Shown: positions 11,990 through 21,280 of the stretch, in pieces | Layout: each line of letters begins with the position of its first letter | How positions within the stretch are numbered: position 1 is the stretch's first letter | Origin: Methanoregula sp. | GTDB taxonomy: Archaea; Halobacteriota; Methanomicrobia; Methanomicrobiales; Methanospirillaceae | Length of the DNA: 64,000 bases | Assembly: GCA_026625165.1 (NCBI GenBank) | Contig: CP112999.1 | Coordinates: forward strand, 1,864,741-1,928,740 | Direction: 5' to 3' | The notes under the pieces: generated by a model | Database searches by the model: none | The model's input: the letters and a program-made list of their open reading frames with translations, nothing else | Told to the model about the DNA's origin: nothing | Made by a program: the position numbers and the translations under genes

Positions 11990-13228
11990 ATGTCTTATCT
12001 GGATAAAACAGATCCGCAGATAGCAGATATTATCGAAAAGGAGCGGTTGCGGCAGCTCAACGGGCTGGAGCTCATCGCATCGGAGAACCTTGTTTCCCGT
12101 GCAGTACTTGAAGCGATGGGATCGGTCATGACCAACAAGTATGCCGAAGGATACCCCGGCAAGCGATATTATGGCGGGTGCGAGTACCACGATATGGCCG
12201 AGAACCTTGCCCGGGACAGGTTAAAAGTACTATTCGGGGCACAGCATGCAAACGTCCAGCCGCACTCCGGCACCCAGGCAAACATGGCGGTCTATTTTGC
12301 GTTCATGAAACTGGGAGAGGGATTGCTGAGCATGAAACTCACGCAGGGCGGGCATCTTTCCCACGGTTCGCCCGTCAGCTTTACCGGGCAGTTTTATAAA
12401 GTGACCCAGTACAGCCTTGACCCAAAGACCGAGATGCTTGATTACGGCATGGTCGGGGAGATGGCAAAGAAGGAAAAGCCGAAGATCATTGTCTGCGGTG
12501 CATCCGCATACCCCCGCACCATCGACTTTAAGGCATTCCAGGAGATTGCCGATGATGCCGGGGCGTACTGCATGGCAGACATCGCCCATATCGCCGGGCT
12601 CTGTGCGACCGGCGTCCACCCCACTTCTGTCGGCGTCACCAACTTCACCACAACCACAACCCATAAGACGCTCCGCGGACCCCGCGGCGGGGCAATCATG
12701 TGCAATACCGAATATGCACAGGCAATCGACAAGGCAGTATTTCCCGGCATGCAGGGCGGCCCGCTCATGCACACGATCACGGCAAAGGCAGTATGTTTTG
12801 AAGAGGCGCTCCGGCCGTCGTTCAAAGAATACAATAAGCAGATCGTAAAGAATGCAAAGGCGCTCGCTGAGACCTTGATGGACTGCGGGCTGCGCCTTGT
12901 CTCCGGCGGTACGGACAACCACCTGATGCTTGTGGATCTCAGCGAGCAGGGGATCACCGGCCTTGAAGCCGAGAACGCACTGGGTAAAGCCGGCATCACG
13001 GCAAACAAGAACACCATACCCAACGAAACCAAGAGCCCGTTTGTGACAAGCGGCCTGCGGATCGGCACCCCGGCGGTCACTTCCCGCGGCATGAAGGAGG
13101 CAGAGATGCGCCATATAGGGAACTGGATCGCGACTGTCGTCAAAGACATCCACAATGAAGCTGCCATGAAGGACATAAAGACAAGGGTCGCTGCAATGGC
13201 GGGCAGATTCCCGCTCTACCCGGAGTGA
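11990..13228 (+). CDS. glyA: serine hydroxymethyltransferase
   Basis: A PLP enzyme interconverting serine and glycine while moving a one-carbon unit to a tetrahydropterin. The 412-residue protein is collinear with bacterial and archaeal GlyA: SENLVS near 31-36, the substrate region [13 protein letters not shown] at 51-63, the DIAHIAGL loop, and the PLP lysine K226 in [14 protein letters not shown]. The start at ATG 11990 (MSYLDKTDP) fits the family; an upstream in-frame ATG would add 7 residues. It is followed by folD after 26 bases, forming a one-carbon cluster. Confidence 0.96.
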   Translation: MSYLDKTDPQIADIIEKERLRQLNGLELIASENLVSRAVLEAMGSVMTNKYAEGYPGKRYYGGCEYHDMAENLARDRLKVLFGAQHANVQPHSGTQANMAVYFAFMKLGEGLLSMKLTQGGHLSHGSPVSFTGQFYKVTQYSLDPKTEMLDYGMVGEMAKKEKPKIIVCGASAYPRTIDFKAFQEIADDAGAYCMADIAHIAGLCATGVHPTSVGVTNFTTTTTHKTLRGPRGGAIMCNTEYAQAIDKAVFPGMQGGPLMHTITAKAVCFEEALRPSFKEYNKQIVKNAKALAETLMDCGLRLVSGGTDNHLMLVDLSEQGITGLEAENALGKAGITANKNTIPNETKSPFVTSGLRIGTPAVTSRGMKEAEMRHIGNWIATVVKDIHNEAAMKDIKTRVAAMAGRFPLYPE

Positions 13229-13254
13229 CCGTTTCACCCTAAAACCCCCGATTC

Positions 13255-14097
13255 ATGATCCTTGACGGAAAAGCATGCTCGGAACGCCGGCTGGAAATCC
13301 TGCGCGGGGAGATCAGCAAGTCCGGGCTCTCGCCCTGCCTCGCCACCGTGATTGTCGGCAGCGACACTGCCTCTCAGATGTACGTGCGGATGAAACACCG
13401 TGCCTGCGAACAGGTGCACATCGGTTCAGTGGGAATTGAGCTGCCCGCCGATGCGACGGAGAGCAGGGTGCTCGGGTCGATCCGGCAGCTGAATGAGGAT
13501 TCCGGTGTTGATGGCATTCTCGTACAGCTCCCGCTCCCTGCACACATTCATGCCGGGCCCGTGATACAGGCGGTGAGCACCGACAAGGATGTCGATGGGT
13601 TCCACCCGTATAACCTCGGGCTCCTCTTTTCCGGCTCCCCGAATTTTGCCCCCTGCACGCCCCTGGGTATCATGACGCTGCTTGCGGAAAACAGGATCGA
13701 TGTGGCAGGGAAACACGCGGTTGTGGTGGGCAGGAGCATCGATGTCGGGCGGCCGATGGCAGCTCTCCTCACCAACGCCGACGCAACCGTCACAATCTGC
13801 CACAGCAGGACCCGCAACCTTCCTGACGAAACGCGCCGTGCTGACATCCTCATATCATCGGTGGGAAAGGCGCATGTCATCACTGCTGATATGGTCAAAT
13901 CCGGCGCGGTTGTGATCGACGTCGGTATCAACCAGCTCGATGGCAGGCTGGTGGGAGATGTGGACTTTGCGGCAGTCAAAGAGGTAGCTTCAGCGATCAC
14001 CCCTGTGCCCGGTGGTGTCGGCCCGATGACGATCGCAACACTCATGGAGAACACCTATCGTGCAGCGAAGATGAGGTCATGCAACACTGTACGGTAA
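13255..14097 (+). CDS. folD: bifunctional methylene-tetrahydrofolate dehydrogenase/cyclohydrolase
   Basis: FolD oxidises 5,10-methylene-THF and hydrolyses the methenyl form to 10-formyl-THF, feeding purine synthesis. The 280-residue protein shows the substrate motif [10 protein letters not shown] with the catalytic lysine, ILVQLPLP, the NAD(P) fold [14 protein letters not shown] and the C-terminal [14 protein letters not shown] signature. FolD implies a working THF pool beside the tetrahydromethanopterin of methanogenesis. The end overlaps the next gene by 19 bases. Confidence 0.96.
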   Translation: MILDGKACSERRLEILRGEISKSGLSPCLATVIVGSDTASQMYVRMKHRACEQVHIGSVGIELPADATESRVLGSIRQLNEDSGVDGILVQLPLPAHIHAGPVIQAVSTDKDVDGFHPYNLGLLFSGSPNFAPCTPLGIMTLLAENRIDVAGKHAVVVGRSIDVGRPMAALLTNADATVTICHSRTRNLPDETRRADILISSVGKAHVITADMVKSGAVVIDVGINQLDGRLVGDVDFAAVKEVASAITPVPGGVGPMTIATLMENTYRAAKMRSCNTVR

Positions 14098-14891
14098 ACA
14101 AGATCACGGTCGGGGGAACCGCGCCTGTCCGGATCATGGGCGTGATCAACTGCAGCATGGAGTCGTTCTACCCGAATTCATATGTCCCGATGGGATCCAT
14201 CCACGCAAAGGCAGTCGAGATGGTGGAGCAGGGTGCCGCAATTATCGATGTCGGCGCACGCAGCACCGCACCCAATGTCCAGCAGATCAGCGGGAAAGAA
14301 GAGGCAACGCGGATCGATGAAGCGCTTAAGGAACTGGACGGGAGCGGGATCACCGTATCTGTTGACACCATGCACCCGGGCGTGCTCGCGGTCTGCCTGA
14401 AACATGATGTCCACCTTGTCAATGACATCGGCGGGTTTGCATCTGAAACATACGCAAAGATGGTCGCGGAGTCCCGGTTACCCGCCGTACTGATGGCATC
14501 GGTTTCGCGGCCGGGTGATGCTGTTGGCGTGGAGGCAACAATCCATGCCCTCTCCATTGTAAAACAACGCTGTGAACATGCCGGTGTCACGGACTATATC
14601 CTTGACCCCGGTATCGGGATCTGGACACCCCTGCGTTCTGTCGAGGATGACTGGCAGCTCTGTACCCGGTTCGATGAGTTCCAGCGGTTTGACCGCCCCC
14701 TGCTTGCCGCCATCTCCCGTAAGACATTCATCGGCACCCTCCTTGACAAATACCCGGAGGACCGGTTGTACGGTTCCCTTGCCGTCACCATGATGCTTCT
14801 TTTGAAAGGTGCGTCGCTTGTCCGCACCCATGACGTGGTAGCCACTGCCGATGTCGTGAAGGTCTGTGATCGGATGGTGAAGGGGGCGTGA
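14079..14891 (+). CDS. dihydropteroate synthase family protein
   Basis: A 270-residue TIM-barrel protein of the DHPS family. Motifs are recognisable but divergent: [14 protein letters not shown] for the usual GILNxTPDSF, DVGARSTAP for DIGGESTRP, VSVDT, and SRKTFIG near the end. In methanogens, DHPS homologues have been linked to tetrahydromethanopterin synthesis. With folD and glyA beside it, a folate role is equally possible. It overlaps folD by 19 bases and cofE by 4 (GTGA). The family call is firm; the substrate is open. Confidence 0.85.
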   Translation: MQHCTVNKITVGGTAPVRIMGVINCSMESFYPNSYVPMGSIHAKAVEMVEQGAAIIDVGARSTAPNVQQISGKEEATRIDEALKELDGSGITVSVDTMHPGVLAVCLKHDVHLVNDIGGFASETYAKMVAESRLPAVLMASVSRPGDAVGVEATIHALSIVKQRCEHAGVTDYILDPGIGIWTPLRSVEDDWQLCTRFDEFQRFDRPLLAAISRKTFIGTLLDKYPEDRLYGSLAVTMMLLLKGASLVRTHDVVATADVVKVCDRMVKGA

Positions 14892-15685
14892 ACCCCTCTT
14901 TTGCTGTCTTTGGGCTTGCAACCGGGCTGATCACACCGGGCGATGATGTTGCTGAACGGATCGTTGCCGTTGCGAAAGCCTCGGAATGCTCAGGTATTGT
15001 GGACGGGGACATCCTGGTGCTCGCCGAATCGATGGTCGCAACTGCGGAGGGGAGAGTTGTCAGCCTCTCTGCCGTAACCCCATCACTGCAGGCAGTAGAA
15101 CTGGCAAAAACCTATGAAATGGACCCCTGCACTGCAGAGGTCGTGCTGCGGGAGAGCGACGAAGTTGTCGGGGGGATTCCGCACTTCCTGCTCTGCATGA
15201 CTAACGGCACCCTGCTCCCCAATGCCGGTGTCGATGGTTCCAATGCCCCGCCCGGATGCCTTGTTCCGCTACCGGAAGACCCCGATGCGAGTGCGGTGCG
15301 GATCCGCAAATCAGTCGAACAGCGGTGCAATGCAAAGGTCGCCGTGATCATCGCCGACAGCCGCACCCATGCAATGCGTTCCGGCTGCAGCGGTGTCGCG
15401 ATAGGGTGTGCCGGCATTGTTTCTGTGATAGATGACCGGGGCAGGAGCGACCTGTACGGCAGGAAACTCGAAGTAACAAAACGAGCGGTTGCCGATAACA
15501 TCGCATCCGCTGCGGAACTGGTCATGGGTGAAGCAGACGAGGGAATGCCGGCGGCAATCGTGCGGGGACTGGGACTTCCCATCTCAGATGACGCTGTCGG
15601 TGTTGAGTCGATCAATGCGGACGAGTGTTTGTTTATGGGGTTGCTCCAAAAGAGACCAAATGAGAAAGAGAGTTTTCTGAATTGA
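14888..15685 (+). CDS. cofE: coenzyme F420-0:L-glutamate ligase-like protein
   Basis: A 265-residue protein resembling CofE, which adds gamma-linked glutamates to F420-0 with GTP. Supporting features are the N-terminal GLITPGDDVAERI, DGDILVLAESMVATAEGR, GVDGSNAPPG and ADSRTHAMRSGCSGVAIG, with the metal/substrate loops in family order. The GTG start overlaps the upstream stop (GTGA), so expression is coupled. With cofC and cofG nearby, three F420 genes lie within about 8 kb. Confidence 0.87.
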   Translation: MNPSFAVFGLATGLITPGDDVAERIVAVAKASECSGIVDGDILVLAESMVATAEGRVVSLSAVTPSLQAVELAKTYEMDPCTAEVVLRESDEVVGGIPHFLLCMTNGTLLPNAGVDGSNAPPGCLVPLPEDPDASAVRIRKSVEQRCNAKVAVIIADSRTHAMRSGCSGVAIGCAGIVSVIDDRGRSDLYGRKLEVTKRAVADNIASAAELVMGEADEGMPAAIVRGLGLPISDDAVGVESINADECLFMGLLQKRPNEKESFLN

Positions 15686-15860
15686 TGCTATCAACGGATA
15701 TCTGATCTTTTAAACGTCCTGATCATGAGAGGACAGTCTTGGTCCCTTCCTCATTTTATTCAGGTTCAAACTCCTTGAAAATACAAATAATAATACTCCC
15801 GGCAAGAACCTGGTGATTATTGTAATATAAAATTTTTAAAAGTAAGAATGGCTTTCAATT

Positions 15861-17216
15861 TTAATTATCCTCATCGGTTTTTTTAATGTCGCTTGCGATG
15901 TAAATTTCAATCGTTTTTACAAGAGTATCAAGATGTTTTTCCAATGGAGGTGTTATTGCATCGAGCCAGTGCGGGATACCAATAAGATATTCCATTGATT
16001 TTGTGGGTTCTACATTTTCAATTCTGAAGGGAATAATAATCAACTCGTTCTTGACTGCAGTTGTAAGTTCCCGCAATACGTGCTGGGATTTGTTCGAATG
16101 TGATGAGAAGATCAATACCATTATCCTGCTTCCTTCAATTCCCCGAACAATTGCCTCAGGGAAATTTTTCCCGGGAGGTACATCCCGTGGCGCAATCCAG
16201 CACCTGATATTCCGGGACTCAATTTTTGCACATGCAGCATCTGCAACCGGTTTGTTCACCTGCGCATAACTGATAAAGACATCGTGGTGGGATTTTGCCG
16301 GGGGGGAACCGGGTACAGTGGAGGCTGAAACCGGTGGGTGAGGGAGTGTCACTGGAGTTTTTTGCTTATGGTTCCTATATGCATATATTCCCCCGCCAAG
16401 AGCAATTACAAGCATGACAATAACCAGCGGCAAAAACAACGCTCGAAGGTTGGGCACGGGAGGGGTTACATCCTGGGAAGCCGTTCCAGCCATGGGCTGA
16501 GCTGTTGAACCTGAGATTGTGACAGGCACGGCGGTCTTCTTGGGGTTTGTGCTATTCGGGAGCAGGTACGAGATGATGATCTGCCTGTTGTCTGCTGCCA
16601 TCTCGAGATTCGGATCGAGCGAAAGGGCTTTGTCATAAGCTGCCAGCGCTTCCTTGTATTTTCCAAGGTTCTGCAGTGCATAGCCTTTGTTCCCCCAGGA
16701 TTTTGCATAGGATGGGTTGATGGAAATCGACATGTCAGCAGCATCAATAGCATCCTGGTACCGGTTGAGTTTTGAAAGTGAAACGGCCTTAAGATCCCAG
16801 CCGGTGTAACTGTTGGGGTCAAGGGAAATTGCTTTTTGTGCAGCATCAAGACCGTCCTTGTGTCGTCCCAGTGAATTAAGAATAGCAGATTTCATTACCC
16901 ATGCATTGATAAAATCCGGGTCAATCGATAAGGCTTTTTCACAAGCATCGAGTGCCTCCTGGTCCCGGTTAAGGTTCTTCAGTGCATTTGCCTTATTGAG
17001 CCATGCATTTTTATTGCCGGAATCAATGGCGAGCGCTTTTTCCGCGGCATCAAGAGACTCGTCCCATCTTCCGGAGTTTGCAAATGATTTGCTTGCCTGC
17101 ACCCAGTAAACTGCAGTCTCAGCACAGGCATGCGGGACAAGGGCAGACAATATCAGAAAAAGGACAAGGAGGCGGGTTGACTGCAGCCCCGTCCCGCAGT
17201 TTTGAAGAGTCATCAC
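15861..17216 (-). CDS. membrane TPR protein with cytoplasmic TIR domain
   Basis: A 451-residue protein. A signal peptide spans 1-32 (LLVLFLILSALVPHACA). About five TPR units of 34 residues cover 36-205 (repeating ALxIDPxNxxAWxxKAxAL). A Thr/Pro/Ser linker is followed by one TM helix at 259-280 and a basic stop-transfer (RNHKQK). A TIR domain spans 309-438: HDVFISYA, the BB-loop-like CWIAPRDVPPG, and VLRELTTAV, whose E383 aligns with the catalytic glutamate of NAD-cleaving TIRs. Predicted topology puts the TPR solenoid outside and the TIR inside. It is a single gene with its own promoter. It could be a cell-surface sensor or an immune effector. Confidence 0.85.
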   Translation of the reverse strand: MMTLQNCGTGLQSTRLLVLFLILSALVPHACAETAVYWVQASKSFANSGRWDESLDAAEKALAIDSGNKNAWLNKANALKNLNRDQEALDACEKALSIDPDFINAWVMKSAILNSLGRHKDGLDAAQKAISLDPNSYTGWDLKAVSLSKLNRYQDAIDAADMSISINPSYAKSWGNKGYALQNLGKYKEALAAYDKALSLDPNLEMAADNRQIIISYLLPNSTNPKKTAVPVTISGSTAQPMAGTASQDVTPPVPNLRALFLPLVIVMLVIALGGGIYAYRNHKQKTPVTLPHPPVSASTVPGSPPAKSHHDVFISYAQVNKPVADAACAKIESRNIRCWIAPRDVPPGKNFPEAIVRGIEGSRIMVLIFSSHSNKSQHVLRELTTAVKNELIIIPFRIENVEPTKSMEYLIGIPHWLDAITPPLEKHLDTLVKTIEIYIASDIKKTDEDN

Positions 17217-17289
17217 TCACCCAAATTGTTCAATGGCAAGTCTCAAGCATCAGGGTATTAACCTTTCCTTTTTAGGGGCCGGTTCCAAA

Positions 17290-17304
17290 CCTTATATCTT
17301 AAAG
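17290..17304 (-). promoter_or_regulatory. TATA box of the TPR-TIR gene
   Basis: The minus strand reads CTTTAAGATATAAGG about 75 bases upstream of the ATG; the transcript would start near 17268 with a leader of about 50 bases. Confidence 0.45.
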
Positions 17305-17453
17305 GGTATAGTTCATTCCGAACATCGGTTTTGTATAATAAATAAAAAACTGAAAGGTGTGGACGCTCCTGCATGTCGTTCTCCTTTTCATTATGTCCAT
17401 ATGAAATAATTTAGTGAACATATTCAAAAGTACATTATCCGGAGCCTGATCCA

Positions 17454-18671
17454 ATGCCTGTTATGAGTGAAGACCCCGCAGCCCGGAAATCAAAAGCGTA
17501 CCGGCTCATCATCCTCTTTGGCATCGTTGCCATGCTCGGAGATGTCGTGTATGAAGGGGGACGGAGCGTTGCCGGCCCGTTCCTCTTCACGCTGGGCGCG
17601 TCTGCCTTTACCGTTGCGTTCGTTGCCGGGTTCGGTGAATTTGCAGGATACGCGATCCGTATTGCCACGGGATATCTCGCGGACAAGTCAAAGCAGTACT
17701 GGGCATTTGTGATCGCCGGCTACCTGATGATCGGGGCGATCCCGCTCCTCGTGTGGGCCGGCAACTGGGAGATCGCGGCACTCCTGCTCATCGCAGAGCG
17801 GATCGGAAAGGCCCTCCGTTCACCTTCAAAGGATGCAATACTGTCGCATGCTACCTCAGCGGTAGGGAGGGGGTGGGGCTTTGGTCTCCATGAGGCGCTT
17901 GACCAGATCGGCGCTGTTGCCGGGCCGATGCTCTTTGTGCTCGCCCTTGCAACTGGAGGGGGATACAGGGGCGGGTTTGGACTTCTTGCCATCCCGTTTG
18001 CACTTCTTCTCGTTGCGTTACTCATTGCATGGAGGAGCATGCCGGATCCTGCCGCATTCGAACCTGCAGCCGGTTCCGTACCCGGTGAGAGAAAAAGAAA
18101 GGGCAGCTCGCGCCAGATCCGGCTGTATGCAGTCTTTACTGCGCTGACAATGGCGGGATTTGTGGTCTTTCCCCTGCTCGCGTTCCATTTCAAGGCACTT
18201 TCGATCGTGTCCGATGCAGAGATCCCTGCGTTCTACGCGATCGCCATGGCGGTCGATGCCATCGTGGCACTCGGTGCCGGCAGGGCGTACGACCGGTACG
18301 GGCTCGCAGTGCTCGGGGCAATCCCGGTTGTCGGCCTTGCCATCCCGCTTATCGTGTTCTTTCCATTATATAGTGCAGCACTGGCCGGTGCGGTGCTCTG
18401 GGGTGCTTCCATGGGTATGCAGGAGACGGTGCTCCGCGCTGCAGTCGCTGATTTTACGCCACCGGGTGGCCGGGGATTTGCCTACGGTGTCTTCAACACG
18501 ATCTATGGCGGCTCATGGTTTGCCGGCAGTCTTGTCATCGGGGCATTGTATGAATTCAACATCAGCTATGCCGCTGCCTTCATGGTCGTCATGCAGTGTG
18601 CTGCGCTCCCGGTCCTGTGGCAGGTGGCAAAAACACAGAAAAACCTGTCAGAGCAAGAGCCGGACCGGTAA
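17454..18671 (+). CDS. MFS transporter
   Basis: A 405-residue integral membrane protein with about 12 hydrophobic segments in two halves joined by a charged loop near residues 200-225 (PGERKRKGSS). The loop between helices 2 and 3 has the MFS-like GYLADKSKQYW. The substrate cannot be read from sequence. The start is ATG 17454 or the second ATG at 17463. It is divergent from the TIR gene and convergent with RNase III, so probably a single-gene unit. Confidence 0.88.
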   Translation: MPVMSEDPAARKSKAYRLIILFGIVAMLGDVVYEGGRSVAGPFLFTLGASAFTVAFVAGFGEFAGYAIRIATGYLADKSKQYWAFVIAGYLMIGAIPLLVWAGNWEIAALLLIAERIGKALRSPSKDAILSHATSAVGRGWGFGLHEALDQIGAVAGPMLFVLALATGGGYRGGFGLLAIPFALLLVALLIAWRSMPDPAAFEPAAGSVPGERKRKGSSRQIRLYAVFTALTMAGFVVFPLLAFHFKALSIVSDAEIPAFYAIAMAVDAIVALGAGRAYDRYGLAVLGAIPVVGLAIPLIVFFPLYSAALAGAVLWGASMGMQETVLRAAVADFTPPGGRGFAYGVFNTIYGGSWFAGSLVIGALYEFNISYAAAFMVVMQCAALPVLWQVAKTQKNLSEQEPDR

Positions 18672-18672
18672 A

Positions 18673-19269
18673 CTATACGGGTTTAGCCGCGAGGTGTTCC
18701 AGCGCAAGGCGGGCGGCTTCCTGCTTTGCACCTGTTTTATTTCCGCCACTTCCTACACCGCACCGCCCGTCGGCAAGCGCGACCTGAAACGTAAATGTCG
18801 GCTTGTGAGGGGGGCCGTCAGAACGTATCAATTCATACTGAGGGGGAGCATCTCCATGCCTCTGAAAATATTCCTGAAGGATGCCGATATAATTTCGTTC
18901 AGGATCGAATCGATCGATCTCCTCTGACATCAGCATCAGAACAGATTCTTTCACCCTTAAGATCCCCTCGGAAAGATAAAGCATGCCGATCCATGCCTCA
19001 AAATCATCTGATGTGACAGCTGTGACCTGCCCCCGCCTATGCAATAAAAAACCAGGAGAACATTTGTCAATAAACGGCCTGAAATCCGGCACAATCATGT
19101 CGAGATATGCATTTGAAACCACCACCATCCTCTTTGTCATCTCCCCTTCCGAGAGTGTGGGATAATTCCGGTAGAGGTACTCGGAGATAATAAGGTTAAG
19201 GACGCGATCTCCGAGGAACTCCAGTCGCTCAAAATCCGGCCCGGTATTGTTGCCTGAATCCATATCCAT
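18673..19269 (-). CDS. rnc: ribonuclease III
   Basis: A double-strand-specific endoribonuclease of 198 residues. The RNase III signature ERLEFLGDRVL carries E14, E17 and D21 (equivalents of E. coli E38, E41 and D45). The second metal site D88-E91 lies in DDFEAWIGMLYL. A double-stranded RNA-binding domain follows at about 126-193 (ending KTGAKQEAARLALEHL). All catalytic acids are present, but the first helix normally preceding the signature is missing: only 13 residues precede it, and an in-frame TAA sits 6 bases before the ATG. RNase III is rare in archaea. It lies 24 bases behind cofC on the same strand. Confidence 0.9.
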   Translation of the reverse strand: MDMDSGNNTGPDFERLEFLGDRVLNLIISEYLYRNYPTLSEGEMTKRMVVVSNAYLDMIVPDFRPFIDKCSPGFLLHRRGQVTAVTSDDFEAWIGMLYLSEGILRVKESVLMLMSEEIDRFDPERNYIGILQEYFQRHGDAPPQYELIRSDGPPHKPTFTFQVALADGRCGVGSGGNKTGAKQEAARLALEHLAAKPV

Positions 19270-19293
19270 TTCCGGTTAAGATTGCATCTACTT

Positions 19294-19929
19294 TTACGGG
19301 GAACGCCTCTCGACCCCGACCCGGCCTTTGTCGTCGGTTATGATCGCAAAACCCCGTTCAAGAAGGAACGCCCGGCTCTTCCCAGTCCCGTGGATCAGGA
19401 GCTCAACAAGGTCTTCCTTTTCATCGATGTCCGTGTGCAGCAGAAAAGAGTCGATAACCTCACAGGAGAGCCCGCACTCCTGCGCAATCTTCATGTGCTT
19501 TAAAAAGCTCCCGCCATAATAATCGACATGATACTTTGAGGGTTCCTTGAGGTAGATCACATTGGTGCCCCCGCCACGCCCCGGCACGATTGCCATATCC
19601 TTTTGTGTGGAAAGCACCTGTTGAATCGATGCCTCGTCCGCGAGCGGGATATCTGCCATGATGATAAGGACTTTGCTTATTGCACAGGCAAGGTATTCAT
19701 TCAGGGCGTCGGATAGTCCCTTTTCCTGAATCGTAACCTGCACCAGTTCGGAGTCAAATAGCTCGGTGCTGAGGATTACTGGCTGGCAGTCTGCATCTTT
19801 TACTGCAGCGACCACATCTGAGAGCATCGATTCGGCAAACGCTTCCCGTTCCTGTTCGTCAAGAACGCACGAGAGTCGGGTCTTGGGATTTTTCGGCTTG
19901 AACGGGATGACTGCCACTGCCACGGTCAT
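19294..19929 (-). CDS. cofC: 2-phospho-L-lactate guanylyltransferase
   Basis: CofC activates 2-phospholactate (or phosphoenolpyruvate) with GTP in F420 biosynthesis. The 211-residue nucleotidyltransferase-fold protein has the N-terminal VIPFKPKNPKTRLS, the metal-binding IIMADIPLAD and the product loop GRGGGTNVIY, all typical of CofC. It is co-directional with rnc downstream, with no gap for a separate promoter. Complete. Confidence 0.93.
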   Translation of the reverse strand: MTVAVAVIPFKPKNPKTRLSCVLDEQEREAFAESMLSDVVAAVKDADCQPVILSTELFDSELVQVTIQEKGLSDALNEYLACAISKVLIIMADIPLADEASIQQVLSTQKDMAIVPGRGGGTNVIYLKEPSKYHVDYYGGSFLKHMKIAQECGLSCEVIDSFLLHTDIDEKEDLVELLIHGTGKSRAFLLERGFAIITDDKGRVGVERRSP

Positions 19930-20027
19930 GGTATGTTCTGTACTACGGGAAAGGAAAAAAAGGTGTTGAACCGGTCACGCAGCCGGACGTGGTACAGGAT
20001 CCCCGGTCATTCCGGTAAATCCGGATG

Positions 20028-20798
20028 TCAGGTGCGGACAGGGCCGGTTCCTATCCGTATACGCTCTGCAGGGATCCGTATCTCAAAACACGCACCGGCT
20101 CCTGCGGTGCCCGTCTCCTTAATAGTCATGCCGTTTGCCGCAAGGATGTCGCGGGCGACAAAGAGACCCCATCCCGTATATTTCCCGAAGCCTTTGTCAA
20201 AGATTTTCTCTTTATCTCCGTCATGCACCCCGACACCGTCATCTTCGATACATAGCACTGCATCCTGACCGTTCTGCCGGAGCCGGATCTGAATTCCGGT
20301 CGTGCTCTTCCCATGCCTGGCCGCGTTGTCAAAGAGATACACAAGAACTTTTACAAAGAGGGGGGCAGCAAATACCGAGCAGGCATCCACGTCCGACCGG
20401 ATCGCGACGTTACCAGTATCCACCTCATCCCGGGCAAACCTGATCAGCATCCCGAAATTCTGCCAGACGGGCGGTTCAAGTCCGATACTCTGGTATACTT
20501 TCGAGTACGCAAAGATCCGCCGCATCTTTTCTGATGACCTGCGTTCGATCTCAAGGAAATTCTGTTGTTCCTTATCCTGCACCATGGTGCCCAGAAGCTC
20601 GTTATAGCCCATAATCGCGGTGAGCTGGTTAAGCGCATCGTGCCGGGTGACACTGCCTACGATCTCCAGTTTCTTTTCCGCAAGTGCAAGTGCCCGCAGA
20701 AGGTCTTCACGATCCGGCTCGCCGGAGCCAGACGTTGCACTCGGTTCATCATATCTTGTCGGATTCCGGGAGTCGGGAAGGTTCGGAGACATGTTCAC
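20028..20798 (-). CDS. soluble sensor histidine kinase
   Basis: A 256-residue kinase without membrane segments or a sensory domain. The phospho-acceptor histidine H53 sits in SVTRHDALNQLTAIMGY. The ATPase domain has the N-box LFDNAARHG, G1 EDDGVGV and G2 GWGLFVARDIL. The same H-box type is in the PAS kinase at 43100-44911. No response regulator is adjacent. The first 30 residues are polar and probably disordered. The signal and partner are unknown. Confidence 0.85.
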   Translation of the reverse strand: MNMSPNLPDSRNPTRYDEPSATSGSGEPDREDLLRALALAEKKLEIVGSVTRHDALNQLTAIMGYNELLGTMVQDKEQQNFLEIERRSSEKMRRIFAYSKVYQSIGLEPPVWQNFGMLIRFARDEVDTGNVAIRSDVDACSVFAAPLFVKVLVYLFDNAARHGKSTTGIQIRLRQNGQDAVLCIEDDGVGVHDGDKEKIFDKGFGKYTGWGLFVARDILAANGMTIKETGTAGAGACFEIRIPAERIRIGTGPVRT

Positions 20799-20887
20799 CC
20801 GTTTTTAATGTTGTTCCATGAAGTTGCCGCAGGGGAGTGCTCGTATACACTACTTATTACACCCGGTTATTAAACTAACGATGAATA

Positions 20888-21156
20888 GGCTCTGTAGAAA
20901 TCATCGTTTTTCATAACGTTCTTGGGGGTGTTTGCCGTTCCCTGCAGGGAAGGGCAAACTGAAGAAGATGTCCCGATGGACATCTTCGAGTTACATTGCC
21001 CCCGCCACTGCGGCACTTAAAAAAAGGTCTGACGACCATTTTTACGAGTCCGCCATCCTTTAAGGATAGCAGACATCCCCCCTTACGATATCCGTCGAAA
21101 ACCGGTTCATCATGGGTCTTTGATAATGAGGTGAGATCAGGGATTTCTACAGAGCC
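20888..21156. mobile_element. MITE-like element with 15-bp terminal inverted repeats
   Basis: GGCTCTGTAGAAATC at 20888-20902 is repeated exactly in inverted orientation at 21142-21156, bounding 269 bases without a transposase. The flanking 8 bases are GATGAATA on the left and GATAAATA on the right, a target-site-duplication-like match of 7 of 8. Inside are hairpins: GTTTGCC/GGCAAAC (20930-20959), a perfect 10-bp GAAGATGTCC/GGACATCTTC (20964-20987) and ATCCTTTAAGGAT (21056-21068). Such terminal repeats are typical of IS elements, so this looks like a non-autonomous derivative inserted ahead of cofG. Confidence 0.6.
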
Positions 21157-21280
21157 GATAAATAAAAAAATGGCTTTTTGGAAAGGCGCCTCCGGAAATT
21201 TCGGCCTGATATCCGGCAGAAAAAGAACTATTGCACGGCAGATCAAAAACTACCGGGGCCAAAAGCTGCGTGATACTCCC

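Noticed and set aside
12230-13237. 335-residue antisense ORF over glyA
   Set aside because: Shadow of the high-GC glyA codons; the product is Cys/His-rich nonsense with no motif.
20996-21280. N-terminal extension of CofG by 95 residues
   Set aside because: It crosses the MITE-like element, lacks conserved residues, and the family starts near MAHRTITYSRNIF.
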